From an uncultured Chthoniobacterales bacterium (GTDB lineage: Bacteria > Verrucomicrobiota > Verrucomicrobiia > Chthoniobacterales > UBA10450): a stretch of 59,553 nt of DNA. The translations under genes and the position numbers were made by a program. The notes under the pieces are model-generated. The model was not told the DNA's origin. It did not search any database and saw nothing but the letters and a program-made list of their open reading frames with translations. The DNA lies in the NCBI GenBank assembly GCA_902805675.1, contig CADCTA010000031.1:1-59553 (forward strand). The letters run 5' to 3'. Below are positions 16,918 to 25,477 of this stretch, one piece after another (the first letter of the stretch is position 1; each line of letters starts with the position of its first letter).

Positions 16918-18911
16918 CGACGCCGCCCGTCTGCCTCTTATATACGCAGGACACCGATCTCGCGCGGCGGGTGAAGGCGTTCCTGCGCATGCTCGCCCAG
17001 GTGCGGCACGTCACCGAGGCGGATCGCCTCGACGCTGTGCTGCAGCAGACCAGCCCCGCTGTGCTTTTGATGGATCTCCGAGGCAAAGATGCGCGCGATC
17101 TCCTCGACCAAATCCAGGTCGACTGGCCGGAGGTCCTGATGATTGCGCTCGGTACCACGCGCTCCGAGCCGCTGCGCGAAGCCGAGCAGGCCGGCATCTA
17201 CGCTGCCGAGGATCTGCAACTTGATCGGCGCCGATTCCAGGCGCTCATTACGCGTGCCTTCGATCATCTGCGCGTGATGCAGGAGAACCGGGAGCTCCGC
17301 GAGCAGTCGACATTTGCTCCGCATGCCGAGCCGCCGCGGCGACTCGACGCCGTGCCGGAGCGCTACGCACCGTCGGCGCCTTTCCTGCGCTTCCCGCGGG
17401 TCTTTCGTCGTTTCGATAACGTCGAGGCGCTGCTCGCCAGTGTGGTCGAAGGCGTGGCCGATGCCGCCAGCGTTTCGCGTGTCGGTGTCTTCTCCCGCAT
17501 CCGGCAGAGCGACCGCTATCGGCTGCGCGCCGGCCTTCGCTGCCTGCCGGAGACGTACGAGGTCGAATACGGCGAGCGCGATCCGCTGGTGCGCTGGTTC
17601 GAATTGCATGCGCACCTCATCTCGCGCAGCAACCTGGCGCAGGCTGAGCAATCGCACCGCGCTCTCATGCGCCGCGCGCTCGACACCTTCGGCGCCGAAG
17701 TCATCGTTCCGCTGCACGCGCGCGGCCGCATTATCGGCTGGCTCTTCGTGGGTCACCGCATGACCGGCCAGCGTTTCGATTATCCGGATCTCGAGAACCT
17801 CATGCTCCTGGCCGAGCACGTCTCGACCGTGCTCGAGAATGCGCTGCTCTACGAGGAGGTGACGATCCAGAAAAGCCTGGCCGAGACCCTGCTGAAGTCG
17901 ATCCCGCCGGGCATCGTCGCGACCGACGAAGAGGCAATTGTTCGCTGGTTCAACCCGACGGCCGAGCAGATTCTTGGCATCAAGGCTTCCGATGTATTGA
18001 ACCGCCCGGTGGAAGCTGCAGGCAGCCGGCTTGCCTCTTTGCTGCGCGAAACGCTCGAAGCAAAAAGTAATCTGCCCCCTCAACAGTGGATCGACTCGGC
18101 CACGCGCCGGTCGTTATCGGTCGAGACACGCAGGCTGGTGGATCACCGCACGCCGCTGGGGGCGGTAGCCGTGGTCCAGGATCTCACCGCCGAGGAGAAC
18201 CTACGCCAGAAGCAGGACTTGCTTGATCGCGCGGCCTTCTGGACGGATCTCGCCGCCAGCATGTCGCACGAGGTGCGCAATCCGCTTGTCGCGATCAAGA
18301 CCTTCGCCCAGCTGCTGCCCGAACGGTTCGACGACCCCGACTTCCGGAAGGACTTCAACGAGATCGTCGTCCAGGAAGTCGACCGGCTCGACAAGATCAT
18401 CACGCAGATCAACAACTTCGCGCACCCGCCGGAGCTGGTAATGAAACCGATCGACGTGCGCGCATCAGTCAAGAATGCCATCGCCATGGCGCGCGATCAG
18501 TTCGGCACGAACGGCACACCCATCGAGATCACCCTGCCGAACGACCTGCCAAGCGTGCTCGGCGACGAGACCGCCCTGACGGAGGCGTTTGCGCATCTCG
18601 TCGCCAATGCCGCCGAAGCGACATCCGGCCAAAACAAACCGCGCATCACTCTGGCGGCGAAAATCGTTAAGGAAGGTCAGTCGCCCAGCGGCGTCGTGGT
18701 AACGGTGCAGGACAACGGCAAGGGCATCGCGCCCGACCTGAAGGAAAAGGTGTTCTCGCCTTTCTGCACGACAAAGCCGCGCGGGATGGGTCTCGGATTG
18801 CCGATCGTGAAGCGCACCGTCTTCGATCACAACGGCCGCGTCGACATCGACTCGAACCCGAACGGCACGTCCGTAAATGTTTTGCTGCCGGCGACGGCGA
18901 GCAACACCTGA
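16914..18911 (+). CDS. cytoplasmic histidine kinase (receiver-like, GAF, PAS, HisKA, HATPase)
   Basis: 665 residues with no membrane segment. The N-terminal 125 residues look like a receiver domain with one acidic residue at the expected site (LLMDLRGKD) but without the usual N-terminal acidic pair, so it may be a pseudo-receiver. GAF (about 165-320), PAS (325-430), phosphoacceptor His near 450 in SMSHEVRNPLVAIKTF, then a HATPase with DNGKGIA and GMGLGLPI. The segment after the His (TFAQLLPERFDDPDF) closely matches that of the preceding kinase, showing that the two are paralogues. Last gene of the ATGA-linked operon with the ketosynthase. No output domain is present in any of the three. Confidence 0.9.
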   Translation: MTTPPVCLLYTQDTDLARRVKAFLRMLAQVRHVTEADRLDAVLQQTSPAVLLMDLRGKDARDLLDQIQVDWPEVLMIALGTTRSEPLREAEQAGIYAAEDLQLDRRRFQALITRAFDHLRVMQENRELREQSTFAPHAEPPRRLDAVPERYAPSAPFLRFPRVFRRFDNVEALLASVVEGVADAASVSRVGVFSRIRQSDRYRLRAGLRCLPETYEVEYGERDPLVRWFELHAHLISRSNLAQAEQSHRALMRRALDTFGAEVIVPLHARGRIIGWLFVGHRMTGQRFDYPDLENLMLLAEHVSTVLENALLYEEVTIQKSLAETLLKSIPPGIVATDEEAIVRWFNPTAEQILGIKASDVLNRPVEAAGSRLASLLRETLEAKSNLPPQQWIDSATRRSLSVETRRLVDHRTPLGAVAVVQDLTAEENLRQKQDLLDRAAFWTDLAASMSHEVRNPLVAIKTFAQLLPERFDDPDFRKDFNEIVVQEVDRLDKIITQINNFAHPPELVMKPIDVRASVKNAIAMARDQFGTNGTPIEITLPNDLPSVLGDETALTEAFAHLVANAAEATSGQNKPRITLAAKIVKEGQSPSGVVVTVQDNGKGIAPDLKEKVFSPFCTTKPRGMGLGLPIVKRTVFDHNGRVDIDSNPNGTSVNVLLPATASNT

Positions 18912-19012
18912 CGCGTTGCGGGCGCCGCTGCGCGGCGATTTCTGATTGGAAACGGCCGCGAGCTTCATAAGCTTGCCGCTCCCACCCGGGTCAGTCAGAA
19001 CTTCACACCAAT

Positions 19013-19966
19013 ATGATCGTTACGACCAACCAGCTCTACAAAGTCGCCTACAAGAAATTCGCCGTCGGCGCTTACAACATCAACAACCTCGAGCAGACGA
19101 TGGGGCTCTTCCGGGGCAACATCCAGAGCAAGGCGCCGTTCATCATTCAGCTCTCGAAAGGGGCCCGGAACTACACCGATAAGCGGATGCTGGAGGCGAT
19201 CATCCGCACGGCCGAAGAAGTGTTTCCAGACGCGATCTTCGCCGTGCACCTCGATCACGGTGACGAGGAGACCTGCTACGATTGCATTGACTCCGGTTTC
19301 TACAGCTCGGTCATGATCGACGCCAGCCACGAGGATTTCGACGAGAACATCGCCATCACGCGGCGCGTCGTCGATCGCGCGCACGCTAAAGGCATCAGCG
19401 TCGAAGCCGAGCTCGGCATGCTCGGCGGTGTGGAAGAAGACATCGCGGTGGACGAGGGACACGCGTGTCTCACGAATCCCGAAGAAGCCGTCGAATTCGT
19501 GCAGCGTTCCGGCTGTGATTCGCTGGCCGCCGCGATCGGCACCAGCCACGGCGCCTATAAGTTCAAAGGTCAGCAGTCGCTCCGATTCGACGTGATCGAG
19601 CAGATTTCGCAGAAGGTCCCCGGCATGCCGATCGTGATGCACGGCAGCTCGAGTGTTCCTGTCGAGGAAGTGCAGCGCATCAACGCCGCTGGCGGCAAGC
19701 TCGATCCAAGCGCGCGCGGCGTGGCCGAGAATGAATACCTGCCCGCCGCCAGGCTGGGCGTCACGAAAGTGAACATCGATACCGATGGCCGCCTGGTCTG
19801 GACGCGTGTGCACCGCGAATTCTTCCGCGACAAGCCGCCGGAGTTCGATTTCCGCCCGCCGGGCAAAGTGTTCATGCAGGAGTACGCAAACTTCATTGCG
19901 CACAAGAACGAGAAGCTCGGCTCCGCAGGTCAGCTGGATGCGGTGCGAGCCAGCGTCGTGAAGTAG
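19013..19966 (+). CDS. fba: class II fructose-bisphosphate aldolase
   Basis: 317 residues, normal size. Zinc ligands and active site are visible: AVHLDHGDEE (about 80-89), the GTSHG motif (around 178-182) and VMHGSSSVP (about 207-215). It cleaves fructose-1,6-bisphosphate to glyceraldehyde-3-phosphate and dihydroxyacetone phosphate in glycolysis and gluconeogenesis. The insert KVNIDTDGR and the C-terminal RKPPEFD-like region fit the class IIA/B long form; related tagatose-bisphosphate aldolases cannot be fully excluded. lpxD follows after 46 bp on the same strand. Confidence 0.93.
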   Translation: MIVTTNQLYKVAYKKFAVGAYNINNLEQTMGLFRGNIQSKAPFIIQLSKGARNYTDKRMLEAIIRTAEEVFPDAIFAVHLDHGDEETCYDCIDSGFYSSVMIDASHEDFDENIAITRRVVDRAHAKGISVEAELGMLGGVEEDIAVDEGHACLTNPEEAVEFVQRSGCDSLAAAIGTSHGAYKFKGQQSLRFDVIEQISQKVPGMPIVMHGSSSVPVEEVQRINAAGGKLDPSARGVAENEYLPAARLGVTKVNIDTDGRLVWTRVHREFFRDKPPEFDFRPPGKVFMQEYANFIAHKNEKLGSAGQLDAVRASVVK

Positions 19967-20012
19967 AACGGTCGAGCCGAGCAACGCCACGCGCGGAGGA
20001 CACGCTCAGCTG

Positions 20013-21032
20013 GTGACCTTCACACTCCAGGAACTAGCCGCCCGCAGCGGAGGCGAGCTGCTCGGCGATCCGGCGCAGGTGATTACGGGCGCGGCTTCGT
20101 TGCCCGAAGCGGTTCCCGGCGAGATCAGCTTTTTCGCGAATCCGAAGTACATGCCGCTGCTGCGGAAATCTCGCGCGTCGGCTGTGTTCGTACCCACGGA
20201 TTTCGGCGAGAGCATTGCGGCAGCACAAATCCGCGTCGCCAATCCGGGCAAAGCGTTCGAACAGGTCGTCCTGAGTCTCGCGCCGCCGCCCATTCGCTTC
20301 GCTCCCGGAGTACACCCGACTGCGGTCGTCGCGCCGGACGCGACGCTCGGCGAGCGCGTTTCCATTCAGCCGCACGCCGTGATCGAGCCAGGTGCAGCGA
20401 TCGGCGACGACACGGTGATCGGCGCGAACAGCTACGTCGGCCACGGAACGCACATCGGCCGCGCTTGCATGATCTACCCGCAAGTAATGCTGCGTGAACG
20501 CACGCTGGTCGGCGACCGCGTGATCATTCATAGCGGAACCATTATCGGCGCGGACGGCTTCGGGTTCGAATTCGTGGAGGGGCGCCAGCAGAAGATTCCG
20601 CAGATCGGGATCGTCCAGATCGACGACGACGTCGAGATCGGCGCCAACACGACGATCGATCGCGCACGGTTTGGCCGCACCTGGATCAAGGAAGGCGCCA
20701 AGATCGATAACCTTGTGCAAATCGCGCACAACGTCGTGATCGGCAGACATTCGGTCGTCGCGGCTCAGACTGGGATCGCCGGGAGCTCGCGCGTGGGCGA
20801 TTACGTGATGATCGGCGGCAATGTCGGCGTCACGGATCACGTCGAGATCGGAGATCGGAACATCATCGGCGCGAGAACCGGCGTCTCAAAAGACCTGCCG
20901 GTTAATGGCGGCACATGGTGGGGCACCGTCGCCGTGCCGGCACGCGAGGCGAAACAGCAACTCGCCTGGGTTCACCGGCTCGGGCAGCTCTTCGCGAGGG
21001 TCAAGGCGATCGAGAAGAAGCTCGGGATGTAG
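20013..21032 (+). CDS. lpxD: UDP-3-O-(3-hydroxyacyl)glucosamine N-acyltransferase
   Basis: 339 residues. N-terminal uridine-binding domain (1-100; SLPEAVPGEISFFANPKYMP) and a left-handed beta-helix made of hexapeptide repeats (about 105-300), ending in an alpha-helical tail. The catalytic His is in VQIAHNVVIG (about residue 239). It adds the second 3-hydroxyacyl chain in lipid A synthesis, which shows that the cell makes LPS. The start is a GTG at 20013, with GGAGG 13 bases upstream. Not in the usual bamA-skp-lpxD-fabZ cluster; here it follows fba. Confidence 0.93.
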   Translation: MTFTLQELAARSGGELLGDPAQVITGAASLPEAVPGEISFFANPKYMPLLRKSRASAVFVPTDFGESIAAAQIRVANPGKAFEQVVLSLAPPPIRFAPGVHPTAVVAPDATLGERVSIQPHAVIEPGAAIGDDTVIGANSYVGHGTHIGRACMIYPQVMLRERTLVGDRVIIHSGTIIGADGFGFEFVEGRQQKIPQIGIVQIDDDVEIGANTTIDRARFGRTWIKEGAKIDNLVQIAHNVVIGRHSVVAAQTGIAGSSRVGDYVMIGGNVGVTDHVEIGDRNIIGARTGVSKDLPVNGGTWWGTVAVPAREAKQQLAWVHRLGQLFARVKAIEKKLGM

Positions 21033-21622
21033 CAGCACGGCGCGATGTGCGGCTGTCTCGGCTTAACGTTGCGGCTGCGACTTGCGCAGCAACTCCGGCA
21101 TCTCGCGGAAATGCGGCGGTTCGCAGCCAGGCGTTTGCCAAAGAACCATTCGGCTGAACAAGGCTGGTCATTCTGACCGGGAGCCAAGCGCAGTGGAGGA
21201 ATCCCGTTGCGCAATCATTCGTACTGCCACGGGATTCCTCGACTGCGCTCGGAATGACATGCTTCTTAAGCGGAAAGCTTTTTGCCAGTTGCTCTAGAAC
21301 CGTGGCCCGCGATCCGCGCTTCCGCAGTGGTCGCGCCCCAGCCCAGCGCGACGAGAAAAAGCTTGGATGTAGCGCAGCATTGGAGACCGCCGCCTGCGCA
21401 GCAAACTCCGGCAAACCCTCCGCGCGAACGCAGCGCAGCGCAGCGTGCGAGCACTGTCGCAACCAGCAACCTTCCCGGTTGTTGCCGCGCGGAGCGGCGG
21501 GCGATTGAGAGAAGCAGCACAGTTATTTCGGAGTGCGCAGCGCACGTTGGCAAGGTTGATGCTTATACTGGTTATAGAAATTATAGCAGCAAGCAACCAG
21601 CACCAGCCACCAAACCACTACC
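21033..21622. other. 590-bp intergenic region between lpxD and a receiver gene
   Basis: It holds family-R repeat copy 2 (21167-21258), then about 290 bp of high-GC sequence rich in short GC inverted motifs with no supportable gene, and an A/T-rich stretch at about 21547-21600 (TTGATGCTTATACTGGTTATAG) that probably contains the promoter of the receiver gene. I could not settle on one -35/-10 pair. Confidence 0.5.
21167..21258. repeat. palindromic intergenic repeat, family R, copy 2
   Basis: Ends GTCATTCTGACC and CGGAATGAC, inner arms AGGAATCCCGT and ACGGGATTCCT as in copy 1. Lies between two codirectional genes. Confidence 0.85.
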
Positions 21623-22075
21623 ATGAAAGTCCTCACCCGCGCCTCGGCCGAGTTCCTCATCATCGACGATGACCCGGCCATCACCAAGTTCCTCGTCACC
21701 TACCTCAAGCAGAAGGGCCACACCTGCGAGTTCCTCACCGAGGGATTCCGCACCGCCCAATGGCTCGAGCACAACCAGACCGACGTCGTCGTCGTCGATC
21801 TGAACATGCCCAAAGTCGACGGCATCTCGCTGATCTCGTACATCCGTGAGATGAGCCAGAAACTGCCAATCATCGTCTTCACTGGCGTCGGCTACGACGA
21901 AGAGCGGATGCACGCCGCGTTGCGTGCCGGCGCCAACGGCTACGTGAGCAAAAATTTGCCGATCGAGCAGCTCTATTGCGTGCTCTCGCGCGTCCTCGCG
22001 ACCTGCCAAATGCGCGCTCGCCGCGAAGCGCTCACTAACCCCACTCGCCCTGTCCTCGCCGGCGCCGCCGCGTAA
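21623..22075 (+). CDS. single-domain response regulator
   Basis: 150 residues, nearly all receiver domain. Acidic pocket DDDP (17-20), phosphoacceptor Asp in VVVVDLNMPKVDG (about 62), Thr in VFTGVGY and Lys in YVSKNLP. There is no DNA-binding or enzyme output domain, so it must signal by protein contact, like CheY or Spo0F. It may receive phosphate from the kinases encoded 3-7 kb upstream (inference). Start ATG at 21623, after an A/T-rich leader. Confidence 0.9.
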   Translation: MKVLTRASAEFLIIDDDPAITKFLVTYLKQKGHTCEFLTEGFRTAQWLEHNQTDVVVVDLNMPKVDGISLISYIREMSQKLPIIVFTGVGYDEERMHAALRAGANGYVSKNLPIEQLYCVLSRVLATCQMRARREALTNPTRPVLAGAAA

Positions 22076-22095
22076 GCCCCCGCGTCCTCAAACTT

Positions 22096-22530
22096 TCATC
22101 GGGCGCGGGCTTCGTCCAGAAGCCCGCGCAGCGCTTCCGCCGAGATGCACTCGGCCCCGCATGCGGAAGCGGTCTCCTGCTCGAGGTAATCGCTGGTCGC
22201 CACGAGCAATCGATATTGCGAGCCGTACTTGCTCGCGAGCCGCTCGACCACCGAGTCGGCGGTCTGACCGTCGCGCGAGTAGAACACCTGGATCTCGCCC
22301 GGGTCAGCCGACACATCCACGGCCGCGCCGCGCCCGTCGAACACCACCACGGCGCGCACGCCGGTCCAATCCTGGTAATCGCGCAGCTTTCGCACGAGCG
22401 CGTCTCGCGCGAGCGAAGTGCGGCGCTGATGCAATTCGCGGAGTTCCGGCCAGGCGAAGATGACGCTATGGCCGTCGACGATCAGATACTCGGGCCGCAC
22501 GCTGCACCTATAGGAGCGCGCACCCGACAA
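22096..22530 (-). CDS. NYN domain (YacP-like) ribonuclease-fold protein
   Basis: 144 residues, a single NYN domain. Conserved acidic positions are visible: YLIVDGHSVIFAWPEL (about 13-28), AVVVFDGRGAA (about 61-71) and the mid-domain TADSVVERLA (about 90-99), followed by LLVATSDYLEQ. This matches YacP/Rae1-type proteins, which bind or cut RNA, often with the ribosome. It is convergent with the receiver gene (20 bp between stops). Whether it is an active nuclease cannot be judged from the sequence alone. Confidence 0.82.
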   Translation of the reverse strand: MSGARSYRCSVRPEYLIVDGHSVIFAWPELRELHQRRTSLARDALVRKLRDYQDWTGVRAVVVFDGRGAAVDVSADPGEIQVFYSRDGQTADSVVERLASKYGSQYRLLVATSDYLEQETASACGAECISAEALRGLLDEARAR

Positions 22531-22579
22531 TCAAGGCCGCGCGGGGATCCCTCGCAGCAGCACGCAGAAGACGCAGCCG

Positions 22580-22729
22580 CTACTCGGCAGCAGCAGTCGC
22601 GGCCTGCTTCTTCGACTTCGACTTGCCTTCGGCCCGTCCAGCCGTAGCCGCTTTCGCTTTCACTTTCTTGCGCTCGATATACGCGGCGCGGCGGCGACGT
22701 TTTACAGTCCTTCGAAGTTGCTGTCCCAT
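22580..22729 (-). CDS. 49-residue highly basic protein (MGQQLRR family)
   Basis: A short gene starting MGQQLRRTVKRRRRAAYIER, followed by a Lys/Ala-rich tail and ending TAAAE. AGGGAAC lies about 7 bases before the ATG and serves as a ribosome site. The same frame runs open far upstream, but that part is the antisense of the coiled-coil gene. Composition (about one third Lys/Arg) suggests nucleic acid or ribosome binding. I recall similar short proteins in other Verrucomicrobiota, but cannot check; this is the main reason for calling it a gene. Confidence 0.6.
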   Translation of the reverse strand: MGQQLRRTVKRRRRAAYIERKKVKAKAATAGRAEGKSKSKKQAATAAAE

Positions 22730-22871
22730 GAACCGTTCCCTATAGGGCGGAAGCTGCACTGGCGCAACGTGAAAGGCGACGCGCCGCTCACCTGCAAAAC
22801 TGCCCGCACAATGACGTTGCAAGACGCGACGGCTCCGGGTTACAACAGCCGCGGTTTTACACGCACCTACT

Positions 22872-23663
22872 GTGTTCACGTCCAAAGCACTGATCGGTCT
22901 CTCCGTTCTCTTCCTCACGCTCTCGGCCGTGTTTGGGGTGCTGAATACCAGCAAGACCCGCGAGCTGCGCGGCGAAGCGGAGCGAGCCGAGTTCGCGCGA
23001 GCGGAAGCGGAACGGCTGCGCATCGCGAAGGAGAAGGAAGTGGACTCGCGGCCGGCGACGACGGTCGCGGATAACGCCAGATCCACGGATGCCGAGAACC
23101 GGATGGCGAGCGCAGAGGCGGATCTGATTCGCTCGCAGACGGAAAAGGCGGAACTCCAGGCCACTCTCCAGGCCAGCCAGAACGAAATCGCCGCGTTGCG
23201 CACGCGCCTCGACGAAACGCCTCCGCAGGATCTCATCCCCGACTCGTTGCCAATGCCCGGCGCCGGCGATCTGCACACGCAGCTGGAGGAGACACGCCGG
23301 CAGCTCGATAGCGCAGAGCGCGAGAAGCAATTGCTCGCCGACCGCATCCGCACGCAGGAGCGCTCCGCAGAACCTGAGGCGCCGAGGACACGCCGCGCCG
23401 CGTCCCGCGCGCCCGGCGTCCGCGGGACCGTGCTTGCGGTCAACCAGGCTTACAATTTCGTCGTGCTGAACCTCGGTGGGCGGCAGGGACTCGAGTCGAA
23501 CTCCGAGATGCTCGTCCTGCGCAACGGCACGGTGATCGGAAAAATTCGCGTCTCTTCGGTTGAACCAGCGACCGCAATTGGCGATATCGTCACCAGCAGC
23601 CTTGCACGCGGCGTGCAGGTGCAACCCGGAGACACTGTGATTTATGCTGGTTCGAATTCCTGA
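22872..23663 (+). CDS. membrane-anchored coiled-coil protein with C-terminal beta domain
   Basis: 263 residues. One hydrophobic segment (4-24) that may be an uncleaved signal anchor, then a charged Ala/Glu/Arg coiled coil (30-175), a basic linker (TRRAASRAPG) and a compact C-terminal domain (about 182-260; RGTVLAVNQAYNFVVLNLGG...QPGDTVIYAG) that resembles the beta domain at the end of MreC and flagellar-assembly-like proteins. Predicted to face the periplasm. GTG start at 22872. A lipoprotein gene begins inside its last 20 bases, so the two are translationally linked. Cell-envelope role is inference. Confidence 0.75.
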   Translation: MFTSKALIGLSVLFLTLSAVFGVLNTSKTRELRGEAERAEFARAEAERLRIAKEKEVDSRPATTVADNARSTDAENRMASAEADLIRSQTEKAELQATLQASQNEIAALRTRLDETPPQDLIPDSLPMPGAGDLHTQLEETRRQLDSAEREKQLLADRIRTQERSAEPEAPRTRRAASRAPGVRGTVLAVNQAYNFVVLNLGGRQGLESNSEMLVLRNGTVIGKIRVSSVEPATAIGDIVTSSLARGVQVQPGDTVIYAGSNS

Positions 23664-23877
23664 TTCCTTTTGGCAGCGTGCGACGCACGTTGCCGCAGTC
23701 GCATTAATCGGGGGCGCGCTCGCCTCGTGCGCTACCAAAAAGGAGACAGTGCAGCTGGTCTCCGATCCCGCTGCTGGTCCTGAGTCTTCCCTCCCGTGGA
23801 ACCAGCAGGAGAAGTGGGAAGGTCAGGGGCAATTCGGCGGCATGACCGAGCGGATGGGCGGCGGGAGCCGTCGCTAA
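23644..23877 (+). CDS. small lipoprotein
   Basis: 77 residues. Signal peptide with a lipobox GALASC (Cys about 29), then a short mature part rich in Gly, Gln and Glu that ends GGGSRR. It overlaps the coiled-coil gene by 20 bp and its stop overlaps the convergent glgC stop by 4 bp, so the locus is very compact. Probably attached to the inner or outer membrane; function unknown. Confidence 0.7.
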   Translation: MLVRIPDSFWQRATHVAAVALIGGALASCATKKETVQLVSDPAAGPESSLPWNQQEKWEGQGQFGGMTERMGGGSRR

Positions 23878-25217
23878 ATCCACATCCCAGCCGGGATAAC
23901 GGCGTTCTTCGGCACGACGACGATACCGTCGCGGATGAAGTAATTCTCCGCGTCCACGTTTGGCGGCTTGCCTTCCGGCGTGATGACGACGCCGTCTGCA
24001 ATACGCGCATTCTTATCGATGATCGCGCGATCGATCACGCAATGCCGCCCAATGCCAATCGCGGGTAGCCCGTGCGCCGTCGCGCTGGCATCCGTCTCGT
24101 AATAATCGGCGCCCATGATGATGCTGTTCCTGATCGTCGCGCCGGTGTTGATCGTGCTGCGCACGCCGATGACCGAGCGCTCGATGTGCGCATCCGAGAT
24201 GATGCAGCCATCCGCGATGATCGCCTGGCGCAGCGAGGCGCCGTTGATCTTGCTGCCCGGCAGAAACCGCGGGTGCGTGTAAATCGGCGCCGAGGCGTCG
24301 AAGAAGCTGTATTGCGGCAGCAGATCGGTCAGGTCGAGGTTCGCCTCGTAGAACGCGCGGACTGTGCCGATATCTTCCCAGTAGCCGTTGAAGATGTAGG
24401 CGCTGACCTGCCGCGTTTTGATTGCCTCGGGGATGATGTGTTTCCCGAAGTCGACGAGATTGTTTGCCAGGCAATCAACCAGCACGTCGCGGTTAAAGAG
24501 GTAGATACCCATCGAGGCCTGATACAGCTCGTCGTTCGCGCCCGCGCCGACTGACGCGAGCAGATCGGGCCCAAGCTTCAGCCCTTCGAGCAGCGACGGC
24601 TCTTTCGGCTTCTCGACGAAGCGGAGGACTTTCCGATTCGCGTCCGTCTGCATGATGCCGAAGTCGGCCACCAGCTCTGGCCCGATCGGCTTCGTGGCGA
24701 GCGTGATCTCCGCTCCGGAAACGATGTGCTGGTGAAGCAGCGCGCGGAAGTCCATCCGGTAGAGCTGATCGCCGCTCAGGATCAGGTAATAGTCGTAGGG
24801 CCGCTCCAGGAAGTAGCGCATGTTCTGGCGCACCGCGTCCGCTGTGCCCTGGTACCACTGTGAGCCTTCCGGCGTCTGCTGGGCGGCGAGGATGTCGATG
24901 AAGCTGCGCGAGAAGTTGTCGAACTTATAGCTCGCCTGGATGTGACGGTGCAGCGACATGCTGTTGAACTGCGTCAGGATGTACATCGAGCGCAGGCCGG
25001 AGTTCAGGCAGTTGCTGATTGGGATATCGACGAGGCGATACTTGCCGCCGAGCGGCACGGCCGGCTTGGCGCGATCTTTCGTCAGCGGAAACAAGCGCGT
25101 CCCTGCACCGCCGCCCATGATGACGGAAAGGGTGCGCTGCGTCGTCCCGGGCGGCAAGGCAGGTGAGGCGAGGCCTCCAGCGGACATTTCGCGGCGCGTC
25201 AGGCTCTCGTTAGTCAC
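23874..25217 (-). CDS. glgC: glucose-1-phosphate adenylyltransferase
   Basis: 447 residues. Nucleotide-binding start GGGAGTRLFPLTKDRAKPAV (about 34-53), VDIPISNCLNSG, the sugar-phosphate motif NGYWEDIGT (about 284-292) and a C-terminal beta-helix with hexapeptide repeats (330-430). It makes ADP-glucose for glycogen or trehalose synthesis. An N-terminal extension of about 28 residues precedes the catalytic fold, so a later start is possible, but no better ATG is present before the core. No other glg genes are adjacent; it is divergent from glmS. Confidence 0.93.
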   Translation of the reverse strand: MTNESLTRREMSAGGLASPALPPGTTQRTLSVIMGGGAGTRLFPLTKDRAKPAVPLGGKYRLVDIPISNCLNSGLRSMYILTQFNSMSLHRHIQASYKFDNFSRSFIDILAAQQTPEGSQWYQGTADAVRQNMRYFLERPYDYYLILSGDQLYRMDFRALLHQHIVSGAEITLATKPIGPELVADFGIMQTDANRKVLRFVEKPKEPSLLEGLKLGPDLLASVGAGANDELYQASMGIYLFNRDVLVDCLANNLVDFGKHIIPEAIKTRQVSAYIFNGYWEDIGTVRAFYEANLDLTDLLPQYSFFDASAPIYTHPRFLPGSKINGASLRQAIIADGCIISDAHIERSVIGVRSTINTGATIRNSIIMGADYYETDASATAHGLPAIGIGRHCVIDRAIIDKNARIADGVVITPEGKPPNVDAENYFIRDGIVVVPKNAVIPAGMWI

Positions 25218-25286
25218 ACGGCCAATAACTCAGGCGCGCCGCTCCTCGGCAACTCTTTTAGCCTTGAGCGCGTCAGACATTTCGCT

Positions 25287-25390
25287 GTCATTCCGAGCCC
25301 AGTCGAGGAATCCCGTGGCATGAGCGAAACGTCTCGCCAACGGGATTCTTCGACTCGCTTCGACTGCGCTTCCCTCGGCTCAAAATGGCA
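25287..25390. repeat. palindromic intergenic repeat, family R, copy 3
   Basis: Left end GTCATTCCGAGC and inner GAGGAATCCCGTGG, right arm CGGGATTCTTCGACTCG. The right end is decayed (GGCTCAAAATGGCA). It sits between divergent glgC and glmS and may separate their promoters. Confidence 0.75.
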
Positions 25391-25477
25391 GGCTTGGAAA
25401 GTGCAGGCACCCTCCAGCTTTCCTCCCGCCCGGGCCTATTGCGCTGATTCGCCGTTGGTGTCACGCTGAAAACTCTT

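Noticed and set aside
22730..23443. Long minus-strand open frame continuing upstream from the 49-residue gene
   Set aside because: It is antisense to the coiled-coil gene, Ser/Arg-rich and without family features; only the last 49 codons look like a gene.
25391..25477. glmS ribozyme or leader riboswitch
   Set aside because: The leader is only about 90 bp after the repeat and shows no pairing like the known ribozyme.
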